Shown: positions 1-11,330 of the stretch, piece after piece
Numbering within the stretch: the stretch's first letter is position 1
Layout: every line of letters begins with the position of its first letter
DNA from: Ulva prolifera
Taxonomy: Eukaryota > Chlorophyta > Ulvophyceae > Ulvales > Ulvaceae
Direction: 5' to 3'
DNA length: 64,000 bases
NCBI GenBank assembly: GCA_023078555.1
Contig: CM041198.1
Span: forward strand, 8,479,836-8,543,835
Notes under the pieces: generated by a model
Seen by the model: the letters and a program-made list of their open reading frames with translations, nothing else
What the model was told of the DNA's origin: nothing
Database searches by the model: none
Made by a program: the position numbers and the translations under genes

Positions 1-281
1 TGGAACCAGGGGCAGCCGATGAGGTCGTCGACGGTGACGCCCATCTGCTGGAACTCCTTCGCCGTCATGTTGCCGCAGGAGAAGATGCGGGTGAGGAGGT
101 CGATCAGCTGTGAAGACACGCGGCCGTGCTTTGTCTCTGCAGATGCGCCCACAGCGTCATGACCTCATCCTTGCTGACGCATCAGCAGGGACTGCGCAAT
201 GCATGGCCATGGTGTGGCAAAACGGAGCACAGCAGTGGGGCTGCCTCGGGCAGTATTTTTTCAAGATAAAGAAACATACAC

Positions 282-314
<33 letters not shown>

Positions 315-2352
315 AAGGCAGCGCACTCTTGCTGAACTTGACCTTCTCCCACTCCACGGTCGACCCCGGTGACGCCCACGACAGGATCTGGTTCTTCGAG
401 AAGGGCCACTTGGCATACACGAGGTAGTGCAGCGTGACGGCGGCGGACCAGACGTCACAGACGGGCGCGTACGGCGCCATCTGCTCGTACGTCTTGCCGC
501 GGTTGCGCAGCACCTGCGGCGCCGTGTACATCGTGCAGCTCACCGGCGTCCGCGTCGGGCCCTGCACCACCAGGGTGCACCCTCACCACCGGCACCGAAC
601 CCTGCACCACCAGGGTGCACCGGCAGCCCCGGTGCTAGATACCAGACGTCTCGGGAGCCTGCTTTGAGCGAGAGTCATAGGGCGGACTGTGGTGCTGTGA
701 GGAGATCAAAGCTGGACGGCTGTGGTGTTTGTGCTACGGCATTGTAGTGCTTCGTCGGAGATTACTGCAGGTCCACAGACGTAAGCAGACATGTAAGCAA
801 ACTAAAGAAGTTTCCATAGAAACAGGACTTGCAGCAAAGACTGGAGTTGCACGTTGCATCTGAGCACTGAGGCTGTCCAGGTGGCGCACCTGGCTGGAGG
901 TGTCCTTGGCGAGGTTGAAGTCCGTGATCTTCAGGATCGGCATGCCGCTGGCGTTCCAGAAGATGAGGAGGTTTGAGGGCTTGACGTCGCGGATGTACAT
1001 GCCGACGCTGTGCAGGTAGCCGAGCGTGAGCGCGAGCTGCTGGAAGATGAAGCGCGCGGCCGGCTCGGGCAGGCCGCCGCTCGACTTGACGAGGCGGAAG
1101 ATGTCGCCGCCGTTCGCGAGCTCCATCACGATGCAGAGGAAGTGCTGCGTGCGCACGATGGCGTGCATCTGGACGACGTGCGGGTGGTAGAGGCCGCTGC
1201 ATGCATGCGCGCGCCGTCACCACGCACCCTGGCATACAACTCTGAACAACACGGGCCATTCAACAGCAGATCACCGAAGCACATAACCAGGCACTGCGAC
1301 CAAAACCAACACCGTTTCCACCCTGGCGCCGTCTGGCACGCAGCACTGCAGCCGGCAGCGGCCGCAGAGGCCGAAGTGACTGCAGGAGAGGGGGGGTCCG
1401 CAGGGGTGACCTGACTGGGCTCAGTCCCGGCTGGTGGCACTTACTTGTACCCTGGTGGGGGGTATGCGGTGCAGCTTGCCGGGCATGGTGGCACTGGAGT
1501 CTCTCTGTGGGCGGCAGTGCATGGCATGGCACTGCCTGAGACGACAGAATGCAAGACTGTGGTAGGCACACGTGCCATGTAACACTCCTGAGCCACACAG
1601 TGTTGTAGAGTGGGTCTCATGCTGGGGGGTTAATCAGCCAATGGTGCTGACTGTGCTAGTAACCATGTGCCCTGTTGCTAATGGGAGTTGTATGAGTAAA
1701 CATGATGGCCCAGGCCACTGTGCCACACCATGCCTAATCCAAGCATGGTCAGGGTCCGAGGCCCAGTAGGGCCCAGCTTGTGCTCGGCAGTTTTCTTGCA
1801 TCAGGGTCAAGCCTGCGTCCGAGAGGCGCCTGGGGCGCCTTGACCACATTGACCATACCTACTGCACCTTCATAGCACACCGCACACGACCGCACAAGCG
1901 CATGTGTGTGCTGAGGGCAGAACTGTCCTCAGAGATGAGCCACGAGCGGCGTGAGTCAGCAGCCCGCGGGAGAACGCCAGACACGGCTCGACCACACCAA
2001 TTCGAAGTCTCTATCGTTGATACGAGCGCCGGACCGCACGCACAGCAGCATGGACCCGTGAAATGATGGACGCAGTGAGTGTTGCTGCACTTTGTCGAAC
2101 AATGTGGCACTTGGCGTCATCACAATGATACTGCAATTTGACCACAAGTGGGAGAGCAGGTGAGTGGCAGGTGGGGAGGGAGGAGGCGCACTACTGCCGC
2201 ATGACTTCGTTGTATGTGCAGCGTGGGTCATGCTCAGGAGCCGTGCTGTTGGTCACGGCACCCCCCAGATGATAGACTTTTAGCGCTACCTGCTGCTCTC
2301 GACCTTCTGCGATGCGGGTGCACCGCATGACTGCCCCCGTCGAGCCGACGCC
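1..2352 (-). CDS. Divergent Ser/Thr protein kinase (3' part, runs off the left edge)
   Basis: Protein kinase catalytic domain. Exons read on the minus strand: 2352-2195, 1196-890, 561-327 and 136-1 (the last continues outside the window); all four join in phase. Exon 2352-2195 carries the glycine-rich loop (GVGSTGAV) and the ATP-binding lysine in VALKVY. The next gives the alpha-C glutamate (YNEVMRHGLYHPHVV), the hinge region, the catalytic loop YIRDVKPSNLL and the metal-binding motif DFN. Exon 561-327 has MYTAPQVL and DVWSAAVTLHYLV; the last ends the C-lobe near CPWF. The HRD histidine is replaced by Ile, DFG reads DFN and APE reads APQ, but the catalytic Asp, its Lys and the metal Asp remain, so activity cannot be excluded. 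Exons upstream of the glycine loop were not found. The subfamily is unclear; the C-lobe order resembles SnRK/CAMK kinases. The last two junctions are less certain. Confidence 0.8.
284..313. repeat. G30 homopolymer in a kinase intron
   Basis: Thirty consecutive G on the plus strand, so a C tract on the coding strand of the kinase gene, 14 bp downstream of the predicted GTGCGC donor at 326. It is one of four long C or G runs in the window. Its length is likely to vary between clones or assemblies. Confidence 0.95.
560..622. repeat. Duplicated splice-acceptor segment in kinase intron
   Basis: A 22-24 bp segment reading CCTGCACCACCAGGGTGCAC on the plus strand occurs twice, starting at 561 and 601. 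On the coding (minus) strand each copy ends in GTGGTGCAG, so the acceptor of the exon starting at 561 exists in duplicate 40 nt apart. Only the 561 copy keeps the kinase frame. Confidence 0.75.
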
Positions 2353-5300
2353 CTGCACACAATGATCGAGGTCACTCCAGTGGGAGCGAGCATGATTTGG
2401 CTGCATGGATGCAGCTGTACCACCAGGGTCATGCCATGCCGCAGTTTAGTTGGCCAAGGAGGCAGGAGAAAGTGTTTCAGTGGGGTCTGCAGGTGCTCCC
2501 CACTGGCATGTGGCCAACGGTGAAGTGCACTGCCACGGAGGTCGCGGCAAAACAAATGGTACGGAGAGATAATCATTATACAAACATGCATCAGGTTTAG
2601 CATGTGCGTAAGGCGTGAGTTTGCGCCTTGAGCGCTCCAAAGGGAAGGTGCATTTGGTGTCAGCACATGCCTCCGAAGCAGGTCGGCTCCGTCAAAGCAT
2701 CATCATAACATGCTGATTGAGTGAGGCTTTTGATGGTCTATCTAGCTAGTGTGCCTTGCGAGTCAGCGTGTATGCTTCAGCGCATACTGCTGCATTCTAC
2801 CGAGGTGTGCTCGACTGGCGAGAGCTATTATTGCCACCAAGTCGGGACACCTTTGGCACATACGTCCGGTTTAATGAAAGCTATGAGAACGTGCATTTTT
2901 GCAATTATGCCCGTCGTGTGGGTGACAAGTTGGGCATGCGCCCGGATGCCCGCACGCACTACGGGCAATGACCAGGCATCTCGAGACAAGGCAGGAAGCA
3001 GCGAGCTGATGAAGCACAAACCCGAAAATGTTTCACAGCCAGACGCATACGTGCAATTTGCGAAGTGCGGCGATGAGCTCTAGAACTAGGCTGCGTCGAC
3101 ATCGAACGACGCATGCTGAGCAATTGTGCTGGCGCGGCGAGACGCTGGTAGGCGAGCAGCGGGGCCAAGCCATCGGCATCTAGGAGGCCCGCATTTGATA
3201 GTGATAATTTCAGATAGCATGTACATGCACTGACGTGGTCGCGCGTGGCATCTGGTCCGCCTCCCGGGTCGTCAAAGAAGGATCCGGGACGGCAATGCAA
3301 TCGTGGCATCACATGATACAGGTGCAGTCAGAGAGGACCATACTATGCGTTGATGCAGTTCGATATTATGTAACTCCAGCTCTTGTCTACAGATGCCCTC
3401 CATCTCGTCCCGCCAGGCCGCGTCGGGCTGCGCTGGTGGTTGTCGTGCGGGCCCGTGGGGCTTGGAATTGTGACTCTTCACAGCTGATTGGCCATTAGAC
3501 TCACGATTATGTTGCCCAGAGATCCCATTTGCAGCAGGTGGTGTGCCTGAATAGTGTTCTTCATCAAGGCGCATAATGACTGGCAGGAGCACTCAGAGGC
3601 GAAGATGCGCTGTTTAAGCGAACCGCGGTGAGCGCCGAAGAATTGGTTCAAATTATCACACGGACATGGATACAGGGATGTTGTGCGTCCCTCCACTGGG
3701 CCATATGGTGGGCAGCCTGCAATACCAGCGGGATGCAAACATAGCGTATCACGCCTGCTTCAGCATGCATGGGCGCGTCGGCGTTTCGCGGTGTATCACG
3801 CAGCAAACTGCACGACCGTCGCAGTGACAGGAACAACCCATGACAACACGAGGCACTTGGTGTTGACATGGGGCCCCATGCCCGGGCATCGCAAATGCGT
3901 ACATACCATCAGAACACGCTCGCCATCGCGCGCCACGTAACCTAGCTTGCAAGCTCTCGATGCTCAATTTTGCCTCGAGATCTCCTCACATTTTAACACC
4001 TGCGATGGATGAACGCGATGTCGACGGCGTGATGTTTTGCGCGCGCGTCCCACGGGTCGGCCCGCCCTCGACAATCGGCACCTCTCTTTAGAGCTCTAGC
4101 CGCTCTCGAGCTGATTGTTGTCACGACTGTCCCTTATACCCTCGTAATGAGGGAAACACCGCGTCGGAAACGTACAATGCATGGAGATATTCTCGCGTCA
4201 GGGAAAACAGCCAGCGCCTGTGCCGTGCACGCGTGGCTGTAGTGCGCAAGGTTGAAATCTCCCGTCAGAGATACGTATGTACGAACGTACGTTCTTCAGC
4301 AGGAGATCCGGAGACGAGCTGCGTTGCTGTGTAAGTGCGTGGTGTGCAGGTACATATCTCCCTGCCAATACTCAACAAGACCACAGCGCTGGAGAACACG
4401 TGCTCCCACAGCGTGCGCGCACATCGATCTAGCGCTTGAGTAGCTGCTCGAGACCGAGCCAGCCAAGCAATTCAATTACAAGCTCACAGAGACATGCATC
4501 CTTGGTCAAAGCACCTCTATTTTGCAATTGCAGCCGATGCTGGCCAGGCCCGCAGGCACATCGCGCAACGCAGCGTGCCACCTACTGAATAACCAGCGAG
4601 TGCTCCGCCCAGCGGCACGGCAGCAAGCAAGCGTGTGTTGCCGTGCGCTGAGGCTGCGCAGCCACACGTAGCGACCACCACAGCTGTGGTGGTGAATGTG
4701 CGCCGACGCTCCATATGGAGATGCATGAATAGAGCTTATGAGTCGCCACATGGCGCGTGGCAATGTTTCGACCGCAATACGCCCACGTTTGCGTCATAGA
4801 GGCAGTGTTGCGGCTGAGAATGATATGACCCCTCCACGTGCGTGGTCGAGACGGCAGAGGGCGTTCGGATGTGGACACAGCATCATGATCTCCATGAACG
4901 CGTCAATGCCGCGCGAGCCACGACCTCAACTGTTTCTCTGACCAACGTGAATAAACCAGGCTGATAGACACGCAAAGTTGCTGCCTGCGTGACTCATGTA
5001 ACCACGTCCCACCGCGTTCCAGGCGTTATATATGGCATGCATCTGGCCGGCCGCGCATCTCGCGATCGGCCGCTTGCACAGCGATGCGCGCGCAAGAGCG
5101 ATCTGCCGGCGCTACCGTCGATGCATCGTGTCCCAATCACTCTCCGTCTGACAAGGGCCGCACTCACAAGGCGCCCCCCGCGGGCCCCGGCCATGCATGC
5201 TGGCAATTGGCGAGCAACCCGAGGCCAACGCATTTGCAACTGCAACATGTGCGGACATCCCAGACAGAACGAAAGAAAGAGCTCATTACAACGCAGCTTC

Positions 5301-6400
5301 AATGCAGGAAATGTGATCTGGAAACACTGTCACTACTGTGGCATACTGCCACATGGCTGCAGGGCCCCGAGCAGGGAACACATTCTCCACCAACCATGGC
5401 CAGGGAACACTGCAAGATATCTCGAGCCCGAGCTCGGGCCATTGTATGGCAGCCCATCGACCACTGGCATCGACCAACACCCCCGGCTGCGTTGCAGTTG
5501 GGTATGCTTTGCATGCGTAAAGAATCTGTCACGGTGCTGTGGCGTGCACGCATGCGTGCAAGCTCAAGCCAGCAAACCCAGCAACTGAAGGCCTTCAGTA
5601 ACCTTTTCAGTAATACTACTAGTAGTAGTATTCCCTGTGGAGGCCCGGGCAGGTCGCAGGCCTCGCGTGGGTGCCGGTCCTTGCTGTATGTTGGTTGGTT
5701 TGAGTAGTTGCTCTGCCGAACAATGGCCCGTGATGCTGCAATTGCAGCATGCAAATTGACACACTCACTGTGCACAGGGCTGCACTCGTGACGAAGGGAG
5801 CCCGCACACCACCTTCACCAACGTTGGTGTTAACAGCGTGATGAGCTAGAAAGGCACATTTGCGGGTAGATCTCTGTGACACCGGCGGCGAGGTATGCCT
5901 GCAGCAGCCGACGCAGCAGCCCGTGTTGTAGGCTGTACTGACTCTGACACCCTGGCTGTTGGCGTGGGTGGGTGCTGGCGCGTGTAGACGGCAGTGGGTG
6001 TTGGCACACATGCATGGGGGCCCGGGGTGCTGCCCGCCTCGCCGCATTTATCCTTGTAATACATGGAGGGTGTTGCTCTGCGGCGGTTCAGGTGTGCTGG
6101 TCTGTGTTGCGAGCCGGTGGTGGTTGCGTGCGTGCGTGGTACCCCTGCATGCTTGGGTCCTGCGCAGCATGCTGTGGCCATGTGGCACCCGCCTCTCTGG
6201 TTAACCGAAATTTCGTCCTTGTGAAACACTGACACTGTGCATGTGCATGTGTAACACTGACTACATCTGCTAGATCCGCGAGGCATCAAGTGACCAGCGC
6301 CGCAAGATCGCACACACTTTGGCATGTAGCCGACGGTCATTGCCATACGTATGGCCATGTACTATAGTATTTTGTACAAACTACCACACAGCCACAGCTC
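2353..6400. other. Long stretch without a recognised gene
   Basis: Open frames here are short and mutually overlapping on both strands, and none shows a conserved domain or a convincing chain of exons. Base composition is lower in GC than the coding exons. The missing 5' exons of the kinase gene may lie in the first part. TGCATGCA-type palindromes are scattered, as throughout the introns of this window. Confidence 0.5.
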
Positions 6401-6409
6401 TCGCAACTC

Positions 6410-6720
6410 GGTCGTGGGGGCACATCAGGAGGCATCATGGATCCACCATCAATATTCATATGATTGACCTCAAAGCAGACATAGTGACAACTCAGATGCA
6501 GCTGTCAACTCTGGCCCCGGTGCTTCGGTTCACGAATGCATGATAGACTTTGACAGTGCACATGCATGGCCGTGCAAGGACCGCCTGTAGCTCCGTGTAC
6601 AACTATTCCAGTCCGATACTAGCTTAGACGGAGGCGGCGATGCTATCTTTGAAGCCCTGCCTGTATGCCGAATGCGGCTCTAGAGCCGTGTTCATATGGT
6701 GCGCGGTAGTCATGGCTACC
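6410..6720. repeat. Diverged repeat segment, copy 1 of 3
   Basis: This segment resembles 10010-10340 and 17600-17910 in the same orientation: shared stretches include GACCTCAA followed by an AGATGCAG..GTCAACTCTGGCC block and, further on, a CTGCCT..GCCGAATG block. No copy has a conserved frame. It marks the left end of the scrambled duplication that fills 6.4-18.5 kb. Confidence 0.65.
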
Positions 6721-6859
6721 TGGCGCCGAGTGAAATTCCGGGGACTCCTGGCAGACGCGACCCCAAGTACCGTACGTGGCTGTGGTATTTAATCAGGAAA
6801 TGATTTACCATATGGGTGACAGGCACAAGACTAGCTGCTAGGCCAATGACGGGGGCTTC

Positions 6860-7600
6860 ACCACGGGGCTTCAATCTTTGGCTGCAATTGCCTACAGGGC
6901 TGTGGTACGCGCTCGTGCCCAGCCTAGTGCCATGAATGAGTGAGTGCATTTGCGAGTGGATTCCGAGACGCGTACGGCTCCATGCCCAGCCTCTGTCCTT
7001 TGTAACTACATAAATACATGTGTGAGTACGACGATGCCGCGGCAGCTGGGAGGAGGGCCCGTGTGGAGCGACCGGTGCGGGCCGCGGGGGATGCGCCGGT
7101 GGCCAGGGTGCTGCACGGCCTGGGTGCAGGCCACTGCCGCGCAAGAGGAGGGGCTGAAGGAGGTACTCACAGCGGCGGCCCCAGGCCGAGAGAAGGTGGG
7201 GGGACATCGTGTTTGTGCCGCCTGATGACCCTCCGTGCATAGGGGATGTGTGTGTTCTCCAGCAGTACCAGCAGAGGGGATTTGTGAACCCCTCTGCTGG
7301 TTGTCTACTAGGTGGCCATGGTGCCTGTTGCAGCGCAGCGGCCCGGGAGGCAGGGTCTGCTGCGGGGGAGCAGGACGTTCAGACACACAATGCATATTGT
7401 GCATGGAACCCGGATGCGTAAGAATGTGGGCCATTGCCGTATGAGACGCATGGTAGGTTGGGGTGACCTGCTACGGCGCATCTGGAACGGGTGGCTGAGA
7501 TTGCGTCTCGGTGTGGCGCGGTGGACCATGGTGTGTTTGTGACGAATGCTTTGCGCCGGTTGAGAGTGGCGTCGTGTGAAGGGAATGCTTATGTGCTGTA
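6860..7600 (+). pseudogene. Inverted, broken copy of the 5' part of the OPR-like gene
   Basis: Two blocks match the minus strand of 15560-15990: 6860-7020 corresponds to 15720-15560, and 7345-7600 to about 15990-15720. The second block still encodes a recognisable FVTNALRRL stretch on the plus strand but has an in-frame stop. On this strand the blocks come in the opposite order to the source, so more than one rearrangement occurred. No intact frame remains. Confidence 0.7.
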
Positions 7601-8180
7601 ATGACTCGATTGAACAGGATATACACCAGGGTTGGGTCGCTTTGCAGCATCTTCAGGGTTACCACCCAAAAAACAGACCTGGATATTCGGGTTTTTTCTA
7701 TGTGATCGGGCCCGATGACCCAACATAGATACACTGATATACACATACCGTCGCAGCATTTGGCCGAGGCTGGACCTGAACCTGAGCTTGGGCCGGCGAC
7801 CCCAGTGAGTGCCGAACTGGACATGGCGGCGCAGCGGCGGCTGCGCCTCGAGGAGCCGGCCGAGATCCGAAAGGCAGTGCGCACTGCATGCATGCATGTC
7901 GAGATGATGGCCATCAAGGCCGCCGCTATAGCCTACAGCGATGGCGAGAAGGCTCCCCAGCACGTCAGTGCAGTCGGCGATGTCCTCAGACCGCACAGCT
8001 CCTGGTGGCAGTGCAGCGAGGTCGTGCATTATCGCGCAGGGCGACCGATGCGCGCTGGCCGGTCTGCCGACAGCAGCATCCATACGCTGGCTGGTCTGTT
8101 GCATTGCATCCTGCACATAACAACCACAGCATGCATGCACAGGCTGAACGACAGATCAGCCGTGATCGAAACTGTAGCGA
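7596..8180 (-). pseudogene. Relic of the OPR-like gene, interrupted by a MITE
   Basis: The minus strand encodes a diverged version of the first part of the main exon of the gene at 13.4-16.0 kb. Compare SEDIADCTDVLGSLLAIAV here with SEDVTDCTDALRSVLAIAV there. The splice acceptor before the exon (TTATGTGCAG, at about 8115) is also kept. The alignment ends near 7600 where the inverted block begins, so only the first 120 or so codons of a roughly 580-codon exon remain. A 110-bp MITE sits inside it. The copy cannot make a full protein. Confidence 0.8.
7627..7736. mobile_element. hAT-type MITE, copy A
   Basis: A 110-bp element beginning CAGGGTTGGGTC and ending in CACTG, flanked by a perfect 8-bp direct repeat ATATACAC at 7619-7626 and 7737-7744. 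The termini are imperfect inverted repeats, with GTTGGGTC near the left end and GACCCAAC near the right end. A second copy in opposite orientation lies at 32254-32355. Eight-bp target duplications with CAGTG-like ends are typical of hAT transposons, and the element is far too short to encode a transposase. The intact homologous exon near 15050 lacks it, so it inserted after the duplication. Confidence 0.9.
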
Positions 8181-8439
8181 CTTTCCTGGGACAGTGCTGC
8201 GGGAACTCACAGGTGGGCACATCTGCGAGATCGATTCAGCGGAAGAAACAGCGAGAAGACCCCCACGGTCGGACGACATTCCACATCCAGACAGGTATAC
8301 CTACTACATCCACATCCAGATACGTACTACCTACTAGTATATAGTATAGTATTGACATCGTCCTTGTGCACTTGCACACAGGGCCAGGGGCGTGCATGCA
8401 TGCACCTACACAGGACAGCCTAAGTCTGAGGGGCCGGGC

Positions 8440-8640
8440 ATGAAGCCGGTTCTCGGAATGAACTCGCAGGAAAAAAAACCATTCATGGCACTAGGCCGCG
8501 CACGAGCGCGTACGACAGCCCTGCCGGTAATTCCAGCCCAGAATTCTGAAGCCCCGCATGGAGCACACAGGCATTCCCCTTTACACAACGCCACATTCAA
8601 CCGGCGCAAAGCCTTCGTCACAAACGGCATGTATGCATGT
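8440..8640 (-). pseudogene. Second relic of the OPR-like gene 5' exon
   Basis: The minus strand encodes FVTKALRRLNVALCKGE, close to FVTNALRRLSVALCKGN at about 15730-15780. Unlike the 6.86-7.6 kb copy, it is in the same orientation as the source. The flanking sequence also matches 15590-15720. It lies upstream of the 7.6-8.2 kb relic in the gene's own direction, as expected for one truncated gene copy. Confidence 0.7.
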
Positions 8641-8759
8641 ATGCATGTATGCACGGCAGGAGACTCTGGGCGCCGCGGGAACACCGATGAGCCACAGTGC
8701 AGCGAAGGACTCTGGACAGAGGGCATGCGGAAGCGGTACAGAGGGCATGACAGTGTATG

Positions 8760-8800
8760 CATGCTCACAAGAGAGTAAACGGGAGAAGACAGACTCCACA
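8760..8800 (-). repeat. Short retroposon-like 3' end (family R)
   Basis: The minus strand carries GTCTTCTCCCGTTTACTCTC, a variant of the 30-bp 3' end shared with copies at 10371-10402, 45618-45647, 45680-45710 and 46743-46772. No flanking duplication was recognised for this copy. Confidence 0.5.
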
Positions 8801-9299
8801 ACTTGAAGAGAATCTCATCCAAAACAACAGCATGTATGCATAACATGCAGCTGACTCACATGGCACGTTCGGGGCTGGCACGCACGTGCACTGTGAAAGT
8901 GGTGCTTCTAGATGCAGTGCCTGGTAGTTTGAGATGCAGTGTTTTGCCACGGCATGCAAAGGCTGTAGTACTTGTGCGCCCTGGGCCGAGCGCTCGGGCC
9001 GAGCGCTCGGTACCAACTATGTACTTTGAATTGCTGCGTGCATATTTGCGTGACGCTGTAACGAAGCATGACCGGATTCAAGGTGCAGTGCAGGATTTGC
9101 ACGACGCCGACAGGCGGCCGCATCCTACAACTGTCGAGAGCATAGCACTTGAGCTAACTATAGTATAGCACTATATATATCTATAGCACTATCGTACACG
9201 TGATCTTCCAGGACTCCGGAGCCCTTCCAAGGCATGTACAGCTGCGGCATATGCAGCTGCCGACCTCGCTGGATGTGGAAGCGTGGTGCCCTAGATAGC

Positions 9300-10340
9300 T
9301 ACTATGCTTCATCGCCCTTCCAAGAGGGGTCAGGAAGTGTGAGCCGCGCAGATGGCTGGATCAGCAGCGGCTGCAGGGCGCGGTGCGCATGCATTGCGGT
9401 GTCGAGGAGTGCGCGCCTGCAGAAGCGTGTGCCGACCTTGAGGCTGGTCTTCCGACTCGGTAGCCCGAGGCGCTTGATTGCGATCGGTGGAGTATCGCAT
9501 GCAGAACGTTTGCCTCGCCAGATCATCGCGCCAGTGAGTCGATACACTGTGGCATCCGACGCTCAGCACATTCTCATGGCCAGTATATCCTCGATTCTGA
9601 ACCCAAGCAAAAGTAGATCGCTGTTGCTTCGACGATGCATATGCAGACAAGCCAGCTGCGACGGGCAAGAAGGCCGATGGTGGAACACAGAGGCCTGCTC
9701 GGCCTGGCTCGCATCTGACGGGAAAGCCTGCATTTGTGTTGTGAAAGGTCAAGCGTGTTGCTGTTGCACCGAGAGCGCCGGTGGTGGTCGATGGTGGTCG
9801 ATGACTTGTGCAGCACGCGGCCAGCCGGGACAAGGACCGCATCGTGGTCGCCTCCGTCCAAATCAGGCGATACAGTCGCTGCAGCAACACCACGAAGTTT
9901 GCAGAAGGCTTTGCAACGCATATGGCGTAGCTGGAGGAAGAGCGGGATATCGCGCACGCGCAGCCCAGGTTAATCGAATAACAGCGCACAGTGTAGACGA
10001 ATCGAGCATGGGCACATCAGGAGGCATCATGGATACGATAACTGACCTCAACATGGAAGTAGTGACAGCTCAGATGCAGTGGTCAACTCTGGCCAAGGTG
10101 CTTCGCTTCATGAATGTATGGTGGACGTTGATATTGTACAGGACGGTGCATTATTCGGCTACATATACATATATAAACGCAGTCGTTGCGCGTACAACTC
10201 TTCCAGTACAATGTCCTACTTTGGACGAAGGCAGCGCAAAGCTACCTGTGCAGTCCTGCCTTGAAGCCGAATGGGACTGCAGCTGCGCATGCGTCGCCGT
10301 GTTCACATGGTGCTCAACTGCCGCGCGCCTTCGAATCAAG
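9300..10340. repeat. Diverged duplicate of 16940-17910
   Basis: Blocks of similarity run in the same order and orientation as 16940-17910: compare TTGCGATCGGTGGAGTATCGCATG here with TTGCGATCGTTAGCATATCGCATG there, then the two CATCAGGAGGCATCATG-type segments. A 373-codon plus-strand frame is open here (9234-10355) but is not conserved in the partner. This is treated as duplicated DNA, not as a gene. Confidence 0.7.
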
Positions 10341-10356
10341 TACCGGAGACATTAAG

Positions 10357-10418
10357 TACCGGAGACACAGTGTTTGTTTTCTCCCGTTCACGCTCTTTTG
10401 TAAGTATACCGGAGACAC
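10357..10418. repeat. Short family R insertion with target duplication
   Basis: About 38 bp ending in CTCCCGTTCACGCTCTTTTG plus TAAGTA is flanked by the direct repeat TACCGGAGACAC (10357-10368 and 10407-10418). The homologous locus near 17910-17930 has only one copy of the flank and no insert. This is consistent with a strongly 5'-truncated retroposon whose 3' end carries TTTTGTAA. Confidence 0.65.
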
Positions 10419-10574
10419 CTGTCTGACGCGTCCGCGATGTTTGGGATCTTAAGCTTTGGAGCGATCAAGATTAGAGCATGCAGACCATGGCCACCTGCCA
10501 GGCGCATCACGAGGCTCCTTTCAGAACGCGTTTATCTTTCTACTTGTGCAACATGGGTCTTGAGGCAAGGCGCA

Positions 10575-10575
<1 letters not shown>

Positions 10576-10614
<39 letters not shown>
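10576..10614. repeat. C39 homopolymer
   Basis: Thirty-nine consecutive C. The corresponding position of the paired locus (18098-18115) has only 18, so the tract existed before the duplication and has since changed in length. Confidence 0.95.
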
Positions 10615-10616
<2 letters not shown>

Positions 10617-10619
10617 CAG

Positions 10620-11018
10620 GTGTCGCTCACCTGTGCATTGTGCGGCCATCGCCGCCGCACACCGGCGCCGACCGAGCTCACGGCGACGGCGGCCGGTCGC
10701 GCACGCCGCGGCTGTGTATCTGATTGTCGAGCCGCTCCAGGATTCCTGGTCCTCCTTGAAACGGTCGAGCGCGGAGCGCCCCGGCCGCCCCCCGCCGTCC
10801 TCCTCCCCCTCCCGCCGCACCAGCCAGCACTCCACGCGCTCGATCCCAAATATCTCGGCGCGCTGAACGTCGCACATCTCGGCGCTGATCGTCACACATC
10901 TCGGCGCTGAACGTCGCACATCTCGGCGCTGATCGTCGCACATCTCGGCACGCTGAACGTCGCAGCCGGCCGGCTCATCCCGCGGTCAAGGTCATCGTTG
11001 ATCAGCGGGCTAAGGTAC
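10620..11018 (-). pseudogene. Fragment of the TLDc (MEAK7-like) gene last exon
   Basis: Near-identical to 18118-18450, the 3' end of the TLDc gene. The minus strand still reads ERVECWLVRREGEEDGGG and RSALDRFKEDQ. It is truncated at 11018, where similarity ends within the exon, and its frame is lost: the C-terminal part after the EDQ codons and a repeat array inserted upstream both depart from the intact gene. It is a partial copy with no catalytic or domain core. Confidence 0.85.
10852..10964. repeat. Minisatellite of five 22-24 bp units
   Basis: Five tandem units of the type ATCTCGGCGCTGAACGTCGC, alternating GAACGTCG and GATCGTCR variants. The intact TLDc exon has a single corresponding segment at 18358-18405, so the array grew after the fragment was duplicated. 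Confidence 0.9.
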
Positions 11019-11330
11019 TACTACGAGACCCTTGCCGAAGCAGGCGGCGCCGTTGATAAGCGACGATGATCGGGTGCACCTGGGCGTCTCGTCTGCGTGC
11101 ACCTGAACACATACCTTCTTCTTGCTGGAGCACTGAAGCGGGGAGTGCTCCTGGTGCGGCCAAACGGAGACGTGCAACAGCGGCTGCATGTCTGACAGCA
11201 GGCACACAGGAGTGCAGCCTTTGGCTGTTGGTGTTACATCTGATGAGACAATGGATTCGTGCGTGCTTCCGCCAGCGCTGCCCGCTTCCCTGCAGTCGTT
11301 GTGGCAGTCCACAGCGGCTGCCCACCCACG

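Noticed and set aside
5610-5635. Near-palindrome with ACTAGT core
   Set aside because: Short, imperfect and made of simple triplets; no context suggests a function.
5084-5707. Overlapping frames of about 200 codons on the plus strand and 158 on the minus strand
   Set aside because: Two overlapping frames on one strand and one on the other, none with domain features or plausible splice partners.
9234-10355. A 373-codon open frame on the plus strand
   Set aside because: It covers duplicated DNA whose partner at 16.9-17.9 kb does not keep the frame, its product is compositionally odd, and it runs through a repeat insertion.
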